This document shows, piece by piece, positions 1 to 7,226 of a stretch of 10,004 bases of DNA (positions are counted from its first letter, which is position 1; every line of letters begins with the position of its first letter). The notes under the pieces are model-generated. The model was not told where the DNA came from. It ran no database searches and worked only from the letters and a program-made list of their open reading frames with translations. The stretch spans positions 1 to 10,004 of the forward strand of contig JACPZF010000084.1 of assembly GCA_016195615.1 (NCBI GenBank). Direction: 5' to 3'. The translations under genes were made by a program, and so were the position numbers. This DNA is from Candidatus Gottesmanbacteria bacterium. GTDB lineage: Bacteria; Patescibacteriota; Microgenomatia; JACPZF01.

Positions 1-20
1 CCATAATAATCGCGATATGA

Positions 21-1049
21 TTAGGAATCATTTATTATTCTTGCTCCTTGTGTTGGTTTATTTATTATATATTTTAATTTACTATCAAATTGTTTTACCG
101 CAGAAATTACTTTAGCTTCATTTTTACTTTCACATAATAGATGAACGTTTGGTCCGGCATCAATTGTAAAATATACTTCGAGTCCATTACGGCGCCAAGA
201 TTTTACTTGCTCGATAATTTTTTCTGTTTTGTCAGTCCAGTAAAATATTGGCGGTTTCTGGGTATTAGCGACTTTATGCATACTAAAACAATCCTCCTCA
301 CAGGTTGTTCCCAGCAAACTGAAGTTTTTTTCTTTTAGCGCCAATTTTATTTTTTTTAGTCGTCCGGGAATTTCTTTTAACCTTTTTTCCATTAAAGGAC
401 TGGTCCAGATATTTTCCATTCCTTCATTACTACTAGTTTTTTTCGCTTTGTCACTTACTAAAACAATAGTATCTCGCAAATCCCAATAATTATCTGGGTA
501 TAAAGAATAGGCATAAGAATTATTACTGTCTTCTCCATATTTCCATTCCACAAAACCATCGGGAACAGAGCGGCAGGCTGAACCCGAACCAAGTCTGGCT
601 AAAATCGTTAGCTCTTTTTCGGTTAGCCTTAACCCCGCAGCCGCACAACCGGCAACCGTTAGCGCGGCAAAACCAGAAGCCGAAGAGGCAATGCCTGCAG
701 ACTTGGGAAAAGAATTAGTGCTTACAACTTTGGCCAATAAATTAATCTTGCCAATTTTTCTTATCAGGTTAAGATGTCTAATCACCCTTTGGTTTTCTTT
801 GTTTTCATACTTCGTCATTCTGGCCCCTCGGTCCTGAGAACCTCGGGATCGAAGGACTTGTCCAGAATCGAGTAAAAGAATAACTTCATCCTTTTTATAT
901 TTTTTAGAAAAATCTACTGTTGTTGTCGTAAGGCAAGCGCTTAGATTCATCGAAATAGAATCGTTGAGCGGCAAACGAAGTTCTCGGTTTTTTTTACCCC
1001 AGTATTTGATAAAAGCGATATTAGCTGGTGCAATAGCGGTGGCTTTCAT
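21..1049 (-). CDS. mvaD: Diphosphomevalonate decarboxylase
   Basis: Last enzyme of the classical mevalonate route: ATP-dependent decarboxylation of mevalonate 5-diphosphate to isopentenyl diphosphate, cytosolic. Visible family signatures are ANIAFIKYWGK (residues 9-19), the ATP loop PKSAGIASSASGFAAL (115-130), SGSACRSVPDGFVEW (155-169) and TIDAGPN (295-301), whose Asp297 matches the catalytic Asp of the family. These fit true diphosphomevalonate decarboxylase rather than a generic GHMP kinase. The 342-residue length is normal to slightly long. The excess is at residues about 60-80, encoded by a palindromic repeat element (812-871) inserted without breaking the frame. The start ATG overlaps the stop of the upstream kinase by 4 bases (ATGA), which suggests translational coupling. 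It is the last visible gene of the mevalonate operon. Function is secure. Confidence 0.95.
   Translation of the reverse strand: MKATAIAPANIAFIKYWGKKNRELRLPLNDSISMNLSACLTTTTVDFSKKYKKDEVILLLDSGQVLRSRGSQDRGARMTKYENKENQRVIRHLNLIRKIGKINLLAKVVSTNSFPKSAGIASSASGFAALTVAGCAAAGLRLTEKELTILARLGSGSACRSVPDGFVEWKYGEDSNNSYAYSLYPDNYWDLRDTIVLVSDKAKKTSSNEGMENIWTSPLMEKRLKEIPGRLKKIKLALKEKNFSLLGTTCEEDCFSMHKVANTQKPPIFYWTDKTEKIIEQVKSWRRNGLEVYFTIDAGPNVHLLCESKNEAKVISAVKQFDSKLKYIINKPTQGARIINDS
812..871. repeat. Palindromic repeat element inside mvaD (copy 1)
   Basis: On the plus strand the stretch opens with TCGTCATTCTGG and closes with CTTGTCCAGAATCGA. The inner ends ATTCTGG (817-823) and CCAGAAT (862-868) are inverted repeats. 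The two end blocks, 12 and 15 bases long, recur exactly in the prenyl synthase gene at 8622-8648. It is 60 bases long, so the mvaD frame is kept. It encodes about DSGQVLRSRGSQDRGARMTK, a polar, Arg/Gly-rich loop in a part of the protein that is short in usual decarboxylases. This is like the Rickettsia palindromic elements found inside genes, but no homology to them is claimed. Confidence 0.75.
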
Positions 1050-1945
1050 GGTTCGATTCTTACTCCATCGTTGCTTAATTTTGTTTCAATTATTTCTCCT
1101 CCAACATTTTTTATGGCTTCCTCAATATTTAGTCTTTTCTCATTCGGTGCTATCGCGATCATGCAATCGCCGCCGCCTGCCCCGGATAGTTTGGCGCCGT
1201 AAGCACCAGCCTTTCTGGCGGCCATAATCATATCATTTAATTTTTCCGTCGATACGCCAAGGTCCTCTAAATAATTTTGATTAAAATTCATTAGGGTTCC
1301 CAGTCTCTGCCAATCTTTTTCCCTTACGGCAATTTTTGCTTCTTCGACTAAATTAACAATATTCTTAAAGATTTCTTCAACTCCTTTTTGATAGGTCGTC
1401 ATTTTTTCTTTAACTAAATTAATCATTGAAACCGTGTCGGCCTTGACTCCCGAGTAGGCAGTAAGTAGGGGTAAATTACTATCTCCTAATGGTTCTATTG
1501 TCTTTCCTCCAGTTTGAAAATATAAAACTCCACCATAAATTGCTGCCGCGATATCAAAACCTGATGATAGTCCTTGAACTTCTAAAACTACTTTGTAGCA
1601 AAAATCAAAAAGCTCTTTTTTGTCAGGCTCTTTATTTAACAAAATTTTATAAAGACCATAAGTTGTTGAAACCGTAATCGCCGACGAACTGCCCAAACCG
1701 TAGTTTGAAGAAAAATCAGAATTAACAAAAATTCTTACAGCTGATGCTATAGCATAAACTTTGCGAAAATTTCTCACCGCGGTTCCGACAAATTTTTCAT
1801 CAGTCCAGCTGTCGCTGTCGCTTTTTTCGATGGTTACTTTTAAACGCTTATCGATCGCGCCAACCAAACAAGGGTTATCATATATCACCGCGTGTTCGCC
1901 CATGAGTAGCAGTTTTCCCGGCGCAGAAACGACTATTTTATCCAT
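1046..1945 (-). CDS. mvaK2: GHMP kinase, probable phosphomevalonate kinase
   Basis: A GHMP-superfamily kinase of 299 residues. Motif 1 is SAPGKLLLMGEH (7-18), the ATP loop is GLGSSSA (83-89), SSGFDIAAAIYGG spans 127-139 with Asp131, and motif 3 is KLSGAGGGDC (252-261). The SGAGGGDC form of motif 3 and the SGFD.AAA.YG block resemble phosphomevalonate kinases. The first motif (GEHAVIY) is closer to mevalonate kinases. With a better mevalonate kinase next to it and a diphosphomevalonate decarboxylase after it, the missing step is phosphomevalonate to diphosphomevalonate, so that role is inferred. An AAGGAG site lies 9 bases before the ATG. The start overlaps the upstream kinase by 8 bases and the stop overlaps mvaD by 4. 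A second mevalonate kinase is the main alternative. Confidence 0.78.
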   Translation of the reverse strand: MDKIVVSAPGKLLLMGEHAVIYDNPCLVGAIDKRLKVTIEKSDSDSWTDEKFVGTAVRNFRKVYAIASAVRIFVNSDFSSNYGLGSSSAITVSTTYGLYKILLNKEPDKKELFDFCYKVVLEVQGLSSGFDIAAAIYGGVLYFQTGGKTIEPLGDSNLPLLTAYSGVKADTVSMINLVKEKMTTYQKGVEEIFKNIVNLVEEAKIAVREKDWQRLGTLMNFNQNYLEDLGVSTEKLNDMIMAARKAGAYGAKLSGAGGGDCMIAIAPNEKRLNIEEAIKNVGGEIIETKLSNDGVRIEP

Positions 1946-2897
1946 CTTGCCTTACTCCTTCTTCTCCTAAGGCGACCACATAAGAATTTAAGTTTAGTTT
2001 CTTAGTAAGAGCTACTAACAGTTCTGGTTTAACATGATAAGCTAATAAAATTCCTGATCGGTCTTTGTCTCCGCCCGCGCCGCAAATTTTGGCCACACCC
2101 CCCAGACTTTCTACTTGTCTGATTAAATCATGAGAAAAATTACCAACCACACCAATTTTTTCTAAATTTCTTTCTCCCAAACGGATTGTCTCCATTACCA
2201 ATCTTTCATTATTTTCTTTTAGGGCTGAAAGTAATTTTTTTACCAGTTTTTCTTGATCATTAAAAATTTTCTCTGTCCATTGTGGTCTTTTGCCAAACAG
2301 TTTCCTTACTCCCGCAACCATTTCTCCGGTTGTTTCTTTTGGTCTTCCCGTATCGATTAAAACGAAATTACGCGCCAGATTTTTAGCTAGCAAAAAAGGC
2401 AAGGGCTCAATAATTTTTAAATCTTCTGCTTCTTTGCGATACCAAACAAGACCGCCGTAGGTTGCGGTGCTATTGTCGCCGCCGGATGGAAAACCATGGA
2501 TTTTTTGTTCTGTCAAATAAGCGATTTGGTTTATTTTCTTTTTATCAAATTTCTCACCTAGTAATAAAAATAGCGCTCCGATTACCGAAACGCTAACGGC
2601 GGCGGAGGATCCCAAACCGCAACCGACGGGAATTTTTGAATCCAGTTGTAGATTAAACCCTAAAGCTTTAGGTTTTTTTAAAAATTTAAAAGTTTCAGAA
2701 ACGGCAATATCGATTGCATCAAATCTTTCTTTACCTTTGACAAGCTGTCGGGAAAAAGTTTTAATTTTCCCAGTTTTATTAGGATTTAAACTAACGACAC
2801 AGCGCAGATTAATGGCGGCTAAAATGGCCGGCTTGCCAAAAACGATGGCGTGTTCTCCGAGAAAATGAATTTTGCCGGGAGCTGAGACTTTAATCAT
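1938..2897 (-). CDS. mvaK1: Mevalonate kinase (GHMP family)
   Basis: Phosphorylates mevalonate to 5-phosphomevalonate with ATP, in the cytosol. The 319-residue protein has the N-terminal GHMP motif SAPGKIHFLGEHAIVFGKPA (5-24), the ATP loop GLGSSAA (94-100) and GFPSGGDNSTATYGG (135-149). The latter is the mevalonate kinase PSGxDN signature, with Asp141 as the expected catalytic base. Motif 3 is unusual: KICGAGGDKDRSG (270-282) instead of the common GAGGGGC form, so the glycine loop carries a charged insertion. The start overlaps the end of the DUF35 gene by 8 bases and the stop overlaps the next kinase by 8. No clear Shine-Dalgarno site precedes the ATG, so coupled translation is likely. The family is certain and the substrate is well supported by motif and context. 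Confidence 0.88.
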   Translation of the reverse strand: MIKVSAPGKIHFLGEHAIVFGKPAILAAINLRCVVSLNPNKTGKIKTFSRQLVKGKERFDAIDIAVSETFKFLKKPKALGFNLQLDSKIPVGCGLGSSAAVSVSVIGALFLLLGEKFDKKKINQIAYLTEQKIHGFPSGGDNSTATYGGLVWYRKEAEDLKIIEPLPFLLAKNLARNFVLIDTGRPKETTGEMVAGVRKLFGKRPQWTEKIFNDQEKLVKKLLSALKENNERLVMETIRLGERNLEKIGVVGNFSHDLIRQVESLGGVAKICGAGGDKDRSGILLAYHVKPELLVALTKKLNLNSYVVALGEEGVRQDG

Positions 2898-3195
2898 ACA
2901 ATAGTCTAAATTTTAGCCCGTAATAAATCACACCTTCTTCGTCCGGTCTTTTTTGGCGGCGATAGACGCTTTCTACTTGGTCGCCGCTTTTTATTTTTTG
3001 GTCAAAAACATCTACAATTTGGCTGATTAATCTTTTTTTAGTATTGGTTTCTACTATCGCCACGACGTATGGCGCATCAGAGACAAAGCCGTGTGGCGGC
3101 ACGCGGACGATCGTCCAGGAAACGACTTTTCCTTTTATACGTAAGTAGGGCGCTATTTTTTTCTGCTCGCGCCAAGCTTTGATAGGTGATGACAT
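2890..3195 (-). CDS. DUF35 OB-fold protein lacking the zinc ribbon (thiolase/HMG-CoA synthase partner)
   Basis: This 101-residue protein matches the OB-fold half of the DUF35 family. It has GKVVSWTIVRVPPHGFVSDAPYVVAIVE, then RLISQIVD and GDQVESVYRR, and ends in GVIYYGLKF. In archaea a DUF35 protein joins acetoacetyl-CoA thiolase and HMG-CoA synthase into one complex that passes the thiolase product on. Here the gene lies between that thiolase and the kinases, so the same role is inferred. The usual N-terminal zinc ribbon (CxxCG..CPxC) is absent: the protein has no cysteine at all and only about 20 residues before the OB fold. An AGGAAG site sits 7-8 bases before the ATG, supporting this start. 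The gene begins 23 bases after the thiolase stop and overlaps mevalonate kinase by 8 bases. Family assignment is good; the scaffold role is inferred. Confidence 0.85.
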   Translation of the reverse strand: MSSPIKAWREQKKIAPYLRIKGKVVSWTIVRVPPHGFVSDAPYVVAIVETNTKKRLISQIVDVFDQKIKSGDQVESVYRRQKRPDEEGVIYYGLKFRLLYD

Positions 3196-3218
3196 AATTT
3201 TCTTCCTGTCAAATTAAT

Positions 3219-4367
3219 TTAATTCGTTAATATTGTTACCACTGCCGTAGCTCCCGTACCCCCAACGTTATGACAAAGGCCAACTTTGGCCCCTTCGACT
3301 TGTTTCTTCTCTCCTTCGCCTCTTAATTGTTTAGTAATTTCTACAATCTGTTTTACTCCTGTGGCGCCAACTGGGTGTCCACAGGCTTTTAATCCGCCGG
3401 AAGTATTAGTGATTAAGCCTTTAGCACCTAGTTTGGTCGCGCCTTTTAAAACTTGAGGGCCGGCTTCGCCTTTTTGGTAAAAACCCAAATCCTCAAGCGC
3501 GATAATTTCGGCAATAGTAAAACAGTCGTGTAATTCCGCCACGTCAATGTCTTTGGGTCTAACTCCGGCTCTTTGGTATGCCTTTTGCCCAGCAATTTTG
3601 GTAGCTTTTAACTGCGTCAGGCTTTCTCTTTGGGCCAATCCTAGAGTATCGGTTGCTACCTCACAGGCTATTATCCTAATTTTTAATTTTTCATTTTTAA
3701 TTTTTAATTTTGAGGTAATTATTACCGCCGACGCACCATCACTTATTCCCGAACAATCTAAAAGCTTTAGGGGGTCGGCAATTTTACTACTTGCCAAAAC
3801 TTGTTCGCTTTTAATCGGGAAGGGGTAGTGAGCTTTACCATTTAAAGATGCATGATAATGATTTTTAACAGCAACGGCCGCAAGTTGTTTTTCAGTTGTA
3901 CCATATTTTTCCATATGTGCTCTGGCCATTAACGCATAAAGAGCCGGAAAGGTCGCCCCCGATTGGCGTTCGGCGTCAGAACCAGCCGCCATTAGGGCCA
4001 TAGCCACCATTTCCTGTGGCCTATCAGTCATTTTCTCCGCGCCGACAACCAAAACGGTTTCGTATTTTCCCGATTCGATGCTACTTATCGCTTCGTGCAT
4101 TGCTAGTCCTCCGGAAGCACAAGCAGCCTCTATTCTAATAGCCGGCACTCTAAGACCCAGTTCTTCAGCAACCATTGGTCCTAACTGCTCTTGGCCCGAG
4201 AGTATGCCTGAGAGCATGTTGCCAATGTAAACTGCCTCTATCTTGTCATTTTTAATCCCAGCGTCTTTGACGGTTTCCAAACAAGCCTCTCTAATAAGAT
4301 CGCGCAGGCTTTTATGCCAATGTTCGCCAAATTTGGTGGTGGCGGCGCCCAGTATTTGTATGTTCAT
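3219..4367 (-). CDS. Archaeal-type acetoacetyl-CoA thiolase
   Basis: Condenses two acetyl-CoA into acetoacetyl-CoA, the first step of the pathway. The 382-residue protein has the nucleophile in EAACASGG (Cys83), the second active-site block GGLKACGHPVGATG (His331) and a C-terminal GLCHNVGGTGATAVV (Cys365, His366). The HNxGGTGA ending and the lack of long loops match archaeal/SCPx-type thiolases rather than the usual bacterial AtoB type. Residues about 220-231 (KLKIKNEKLKIR) are encoded by a 7-bp periodic AT tract and look foreign to the fold; they lie in a variable surface segment following SDGASAVIITS. Adjacent genes for HMG-CoA synthase and DUF35 match the archaeal complex. There are 20 bases between the synthase stop and this ATG, with no strong ribosome binding site. 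Confidence 0.9.
   Translation of the reverse strand: MNIQILGAATTKFGEHWHKSLRDLIREACLETVKDAGIKNDKIEAVYIGNMLSGILSGQEQLGPMVAEELGLRVPAIRIEAACASGGLAMHEAISSIESGKYETVLVVGAEKMTDRPQEMVAMALMAAGSDAERQSGATFPALYALMARAHMEKYGTTEKQLAAVAVKNHYHASLNGKAHYPFPIKSEQVLASSKIADPLKLLDCSGISDGASAVIITSKLKIKNEKLKIRIIACEVATDTLGLAQRESLTQLKATKIAGQKAYQRAGVRPKDIDVAELHDCFTIAEIIALEDLGFYQKGEAGPQVLKGATKLGAKGLITNTSGGLKACGHPVGATGVKQIVEITKQLRGEGEKKQVEGAKVGLCHNVGGTGATAVVTILTN
3680..3711. repeat. 7-bp periodic AT repeat inside the thiolase gene
   Basis: Plus-strand units are TTTTTAA (3680-3686), TTTTTCA (3687-3693), TTTTTAA (3694-3700) and TTTTTAA (3701-3707), followed by a partial TTTT. Read on the minus strand it gives alternating Lys, Leu, Ile and Asn residues (KLKIKNEKLKI). 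The thiolase frame stays open through it. Confidence 0.75.
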
Positions 4368-4387
4368 ATTTTTTGAGCTGGTAACAC

Positions 4388-5419
4388 TTAAATTTTCCCT
4401 TCGTTTTTAAGCATATCGGTATAGGAAATGTATGATTTATTTTTTAAATACCAGGAAATATTTTTTATTTTTTGCCGACTTTTAAGCAGTTCTTTGGTCG
4501 TTTCTAAAATAAACGCGTCGGCGCCAGCGCCCGAACCGTAGGAAACGAGGAATATTTTTTGACCAGGCCTGGCCTTTTCTAAAACCGCTGCGAGAGAAAG
4601 AAGGCTGGAACCGCAGTAGGGATTACCGATTTTATCAACAATAAATCCAGGGTTTAATTGTTCTTCTTTAAATCCTAATTTACCGCTAACAGCTTTGGGG
4701 AACTTGCCGTTAGGAGAATGAAAAACAACATAGTCAAAATCAATAGGTGTTGTTTTGGTTTTTGTCAAAAGCAGTTTGGCTGCGCCCATGACGTGTTCAA
4801 AATAAGCCGGGCCGCCGGTGAAACGGCCGCCGTGGGATGGATAGCGAACGCCTTCGCGGCGCCAAAAATCAGGCGTGTCCGAAGAATAGGAAGTAAAATC
4901 TATAATATTTACTAAAGTGTTTTTTTGACCAATTAAAAAAGCTGCGCTTCCTGCTCCGGCGGTGTATTCTAAAACGTCGTGCGGTTTAGCCTGAGCAGAG
5001 TCAGCGCCAATTACTAAACCCGATTTAATTTTTCCTGAGGCTACCAAACCGTAAATAGCCTGCACGCCGGCAGTTGCCGCCTTACAAGCAAATTCTAAAT
5101 CAACCGCTAAATAATTTCGGGAGAATCCTAGGGCTTCGGCCACAATTGTGGACGTCGGATTTACCGCGTACGGATGACTTTCCGAGCCAACCATGATAGC
5201 TTCAATATCAACAGGTTTAATACCAGCCATGATTATGGCGTTTCTGGCGGCTTCGGTAGCTAGCGTCACCGTATCCTCGTCCCCAGAAGCTATTGCCTTT
5301 TCCGTTATTCCCAAAGAGCGACTGATATCTACCGGGTCTTTTTTCCACACGCTGGCAATCTCGGAAATTTTAATCCGACTAGAAGGAATGTAAATGCCGT
5401 AACCAACTATGCCTACCAT
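4388..5419 (-). CDS. Hydroxymethylglutaryl-CoA synthase, archaeal type
   Basis: Joins acetyl-CoA and acetoacetyl-CoA to give HMG-CoA. The chosen start gives 343 residues beginning MVGIVGYGIYIPSSRI, the typical N-terminus of archaeal-type synthases. The open frame extends 19 codons further upstream, but that part lies in the reductase gene and does not resemble the family. A GAGG site lies 11 bases before this ATG, and the start is one base from the reductase stop. Active-site residues are visible: Glu80 (GSESHPYAV), Cys112 (LEFACKAATAG) and His234 (VFHSPNGKFP), plus GNPYCGSSLLSL (265-276) and SYGSGAGADAF (293-303). The protein is shorter than bacterial MvaS and eukaryotic synthases. With the thiolase and DUF35 genes it forms the archaeal top half of the pathway. 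Confidence 0.94.
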   Translation of the reverse strand: MVGIVGYGIYIPSSRIKISEIASVWKKDPVDISRSLGITEKAIASGDEDTVTLATEAARNAIIMAGIKPVDIEAIMVGSESHPYAVNPTSTIVAEALGFSRNYLAVDLEFACKAATAGVQAIYGLVASGKIKSGLVIGADSAQAKPHDVLEYTAGAGSAAFLIGQKNTLVNIIDFTSYSSDTPDFWRREGVRYPSHGGRFTGGPAYFEHVMGAAKLLLTKTKTTPIDFDYVVFHSPNGKFPKAVSGKLGFKEEQLNPGFIVDKIGNPYCGSSLLSLAAVLEKARPGQKIFLVSYGSGAGADAFILETTKELLKSRQKIKNISWYLKNKSYISYTDMLKNEGKI

Positions 5420-5420
5420 A

Positions 5421-6581
5421 TTATATTTTTCCTCTTCCCAGTCTCTCGTGGGCTTTGGCCAAATCACCGCTGGCAAGAGCGGCTAGGAGTGATAATTCTC
5501 CGCTGAGAACCGCGGCGCCAATTATTTCTCCCAGTTTAAGTACCTGTTTTCCTTCGCTTAGTTTTCCATCAGGAATACCAAGAATTGCTAATGATTCTTT
5601 CTGGGATGGAAGCCCGGTACCGCCGCCGGCGGTTCCGATCATCAAATCAGGCAGGTAAACACTGATATAGAAATCTTCACTCACTATTTCAGTCGTAGTA
5701 ACAACCATGCTTCCTTCCACAATATGGCCTAAATCCTGACCCGTGGCAGCAAAAATTCCCGCTACCACATTGGCGGCTTGCTGATTGGCGCCAAGAGATC
5801 CGGCTAAAATTGAGCCGTATAAAATTTTGCTTTTGGCCGCTTCGTCCAATTTTTCGGGAGTAGTTTTTAAAATCTCAACGGCGGTTTTTCTTTTAATTAG
5901 GCTTTCAGCCCAAACTTTTTTACCCCGGCCTAAAATAAAATTTAAAAAAGAAGGTTTTTTATCAACACAAAGATTGCCGGAAAGAGCGATGCATTCTACT
6001 TTGGTCTTAGGTCTAATTAACTCACGTACCGCCTTATCAACAGCCATCGTTGCCATATTCATGCCCATGGCGTCTTTCGTATCAAAACAGAAGCGAAGCC
6101 AAACATTTTTTCCCACCATCCAGCTTTTAATTTCTAAAAGCCTCAGGTGTTTTGAGGTACTTTCGCAAATTTTTTTAATACTAGAGAAGTTTTTTTCTAT
6201 CCAAAAAATAAACTCTTGCCCCTCTTTGATCCCGCTTACGGCAAAAACCGGCGCTCTGGTCGCACCAACGTTTTCTATTCTCGTTGTGGCTCCAGAAGAT
6301 AGGGTGATGGCTTTCGCTCCGCGACTAACTGACGCTACCAATGCGCCTTCTGTGGTCGCCAGAGGAAGATAAAATTCACCACTAGCGTATTGGCCTTTAA
6401 TCCTTATCGGCCCCGCAACACCAAGGGGTATTTGCCCTGCGCCGATTGGGTTTTCAATATTATGATTAGCAACTTCATCTTCAGAAAAAGAAAAATTGCC
6501 AATATTACTTAAATTTATTTTTAAATCTTTTTCTAAGAAAATCCGTCTAGCTTGGGCGTTTTTAAAATTTCTTAAATTCAT
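5421..6581 (-). CDS. hmgA: HMG-CoA reductase, class I (soluble)
   Basis: Reduces HMG-CoA to mevalonate with two NADPH; the committed step. The 386-residue protein is the bare catalytic domain with no membrane anchor. Class I signatures: ENPIGAGQIPLGVAGP (43-58), ATTEGALVASVSRGAKAI (75-92, catalytic Glu78), DAMGMNM (170-176, cofactor binding), SGNLCVDKKPS (201-211, Lys208), GQDLGHIVEGS (281-291, Asp283) and IGTAGGGTGLPSQ (315-327). The C-terminal catalytic His is present as His378 in SGDLAKAHERLGR. The more usual residues before it are AGHLVKAH, so an Asp replaces the first His, which is not catalytic. The class I form is that of archaea and eukaryotes, unlike class II bacterial MvaA. It starts 6 bases after the Yip1-like gene with no clear ribosome binding site, and ends one base before the synthase. 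Confidence 0.95.
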   Translation of the reverse strand: MNLRNFKNAQARRIFLEKDLKINLSNIGNFSFSEDEVANHNIENPIGAGQIPLGVAGPIRIKGQYASGEFYLPLATTEGALVASVSRGAKAITLSSGATTRIENVGATRAPVFAVSGIKEGQEFIFWIEKNFSSIKKICESTSKHLRLLEIKSWMVGKNVWLRFCFDTKDAMGMNMATMAVDKAVRELIRPKTKVECIALSGNLCVDKKPSFLNFILGRGKKVWAESLIKRKTAVEILKTTPEKLDEAAKSKILYGSILAGSLGANQQAANVVAGIFAATGQDLGHIVEGSMVVTTTEIVSEDFYISVYLPDLMIGTAGGGTGLPSQKESLAILGIPDGKLSEGKQVLKLGEIIGAAVLSGELSLLAALASGDLAKAHERLGRGKI

Positions 6582-6587
6582 ATGGCA

Positions 6588-7220
6588 TCAGACAAACGGT
6601 ATTTTAAAAATCTCCAGTCTGTTTAAAAATAAAAAATAGGCTATATATAAGGGCCAAAGAACGAAAGTTGTTCTGATGGTCTGCCAAAGAGTTAGTCTCA
6701 TAGCGTGCCGCAGGGTAAGAAAATAAAGGAGAACTTTCCAAAACAATAGACCAAGAGATAAAAAAAGATAAAAGATACTAAATAACTGGCCAAAAAAACT
6801 CTGGGTTCGAGGAGGAGGCAAAATCACATAAAAAATCGTCGTTATCAAAAACCAGAGAAGCGTTGGTAAGTAGGAAAAGGACCAGACCGCAAAAACTGCT
6901 TGTATCTGCCCTTTGCCGCCAAAGAGCTTGCCGACGACAAACATGGAAATTGCTATTAAAAGAAAAGTCGCAGCTATGCTATAAAACAGACGGCCGAGAT
7001 TAAAAGTGAGAAAAAGTCCTCCGGTTGACAGACCAAATTTTACGACTACGGCAAATGTTAAATAAACCCAGACAAGACTCCCAATTATTAAAATCGGCAA
7101 AAGCGGTTTTTTCATGGCCACCGACCGCGTCGTTTGATAGGGATGGTTTAACATCCCCCAGACATCGCTTGTAAAATCAAGAAATAACTTAACGATTGAA
7201 AGGGAGAGGGTAACTAACAT
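6588..7220 (-). CDS. Yip1-like multi-pass membrane protein
   Basis: A 210-residue hydrophobic protein with about five membrane segments, near residues 40-61, 79-99, 107-133, 143-168 and 184-200. The start (FLDFTSDVWGMLNHPYQTTRSV) and the block FGGKGQIQAVFAVWSFSYLPTLLWF resemble bacterial Yip1-domain proteins, which have a soluble lead followed by a five-helix bundle. This is pattern recognition, not a computed match. Its job is unknown. It lies between a sigma factor/small membrane protein pair and HMG-CoA reductase, with gaps of 6 bases on each side, so it is very likely co-transcribed with them. It may act in the membrane arm of the sigma system or be an independent envelope protein. Stop codon is TGA. 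Confidence 0.6.
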   Translation of the reverse strand: MLVTLSLSIVKLFLDFTSDVWGMLNHPYQTTRSVAMKKPLLPILIIGSLVWVYLTFAVVVKFGLSTGGLFLTFNLGRLFYSIAATFLLIAISMFVVGKLFGGKGQIQAVFAVWSFSYLPTLLWFLITTIFYVILPPPRTQSFFGQLFSIFYLFLSLGLLFWKVLLYFLTLRHAMRLTLWQTIRTTFVLWPLYIAYFLFLNRLEIFKIPFV

Positions 7221-7226
7221 AGAAAT

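Noticed and set aside
1..20. ATG on the minus strand at positions 4-2 as the start of a further gene after mvaD
   Set aside because: Only one codon is visible before the window edge and no ribosome binding site precedes it; nothing about a product can be said.
2659..2672. 14-bp palindrome CCTAAAGCTTTAGG inside the mevalonate kinase gene
   Set aside because: Short, in AT-rich coding sequence that fits the protein, and not shared with the other elements; chance is a sufficient explanation.
5420..5476. Longer HMG-CoA synthase with 19 extra N-terminal residues
   Set aside because: The extra codons overlap the reductase gene in another frame, and the family N-terminus begins at MVGIVGYG with a GAGG site ahead of it.
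5785..6372. A 195-codon open frame on the plus strand opposite HMG-CoA reductase
   Set aside because: It lies wholly inside a certain gene with full catalytic motifs and shows no recognisable protein features; other plus-strand frames are likewise shadows.
1046..6590. Recoded TGA (glycine code of Absconditabacteria/Gracilibacteria)
   Set aside because: TGA ends both the phosphomevalonate-kinase-like gene and the Yip1-like gene exactly where the next gene starts, and no TGA interrupts a conserved domain.
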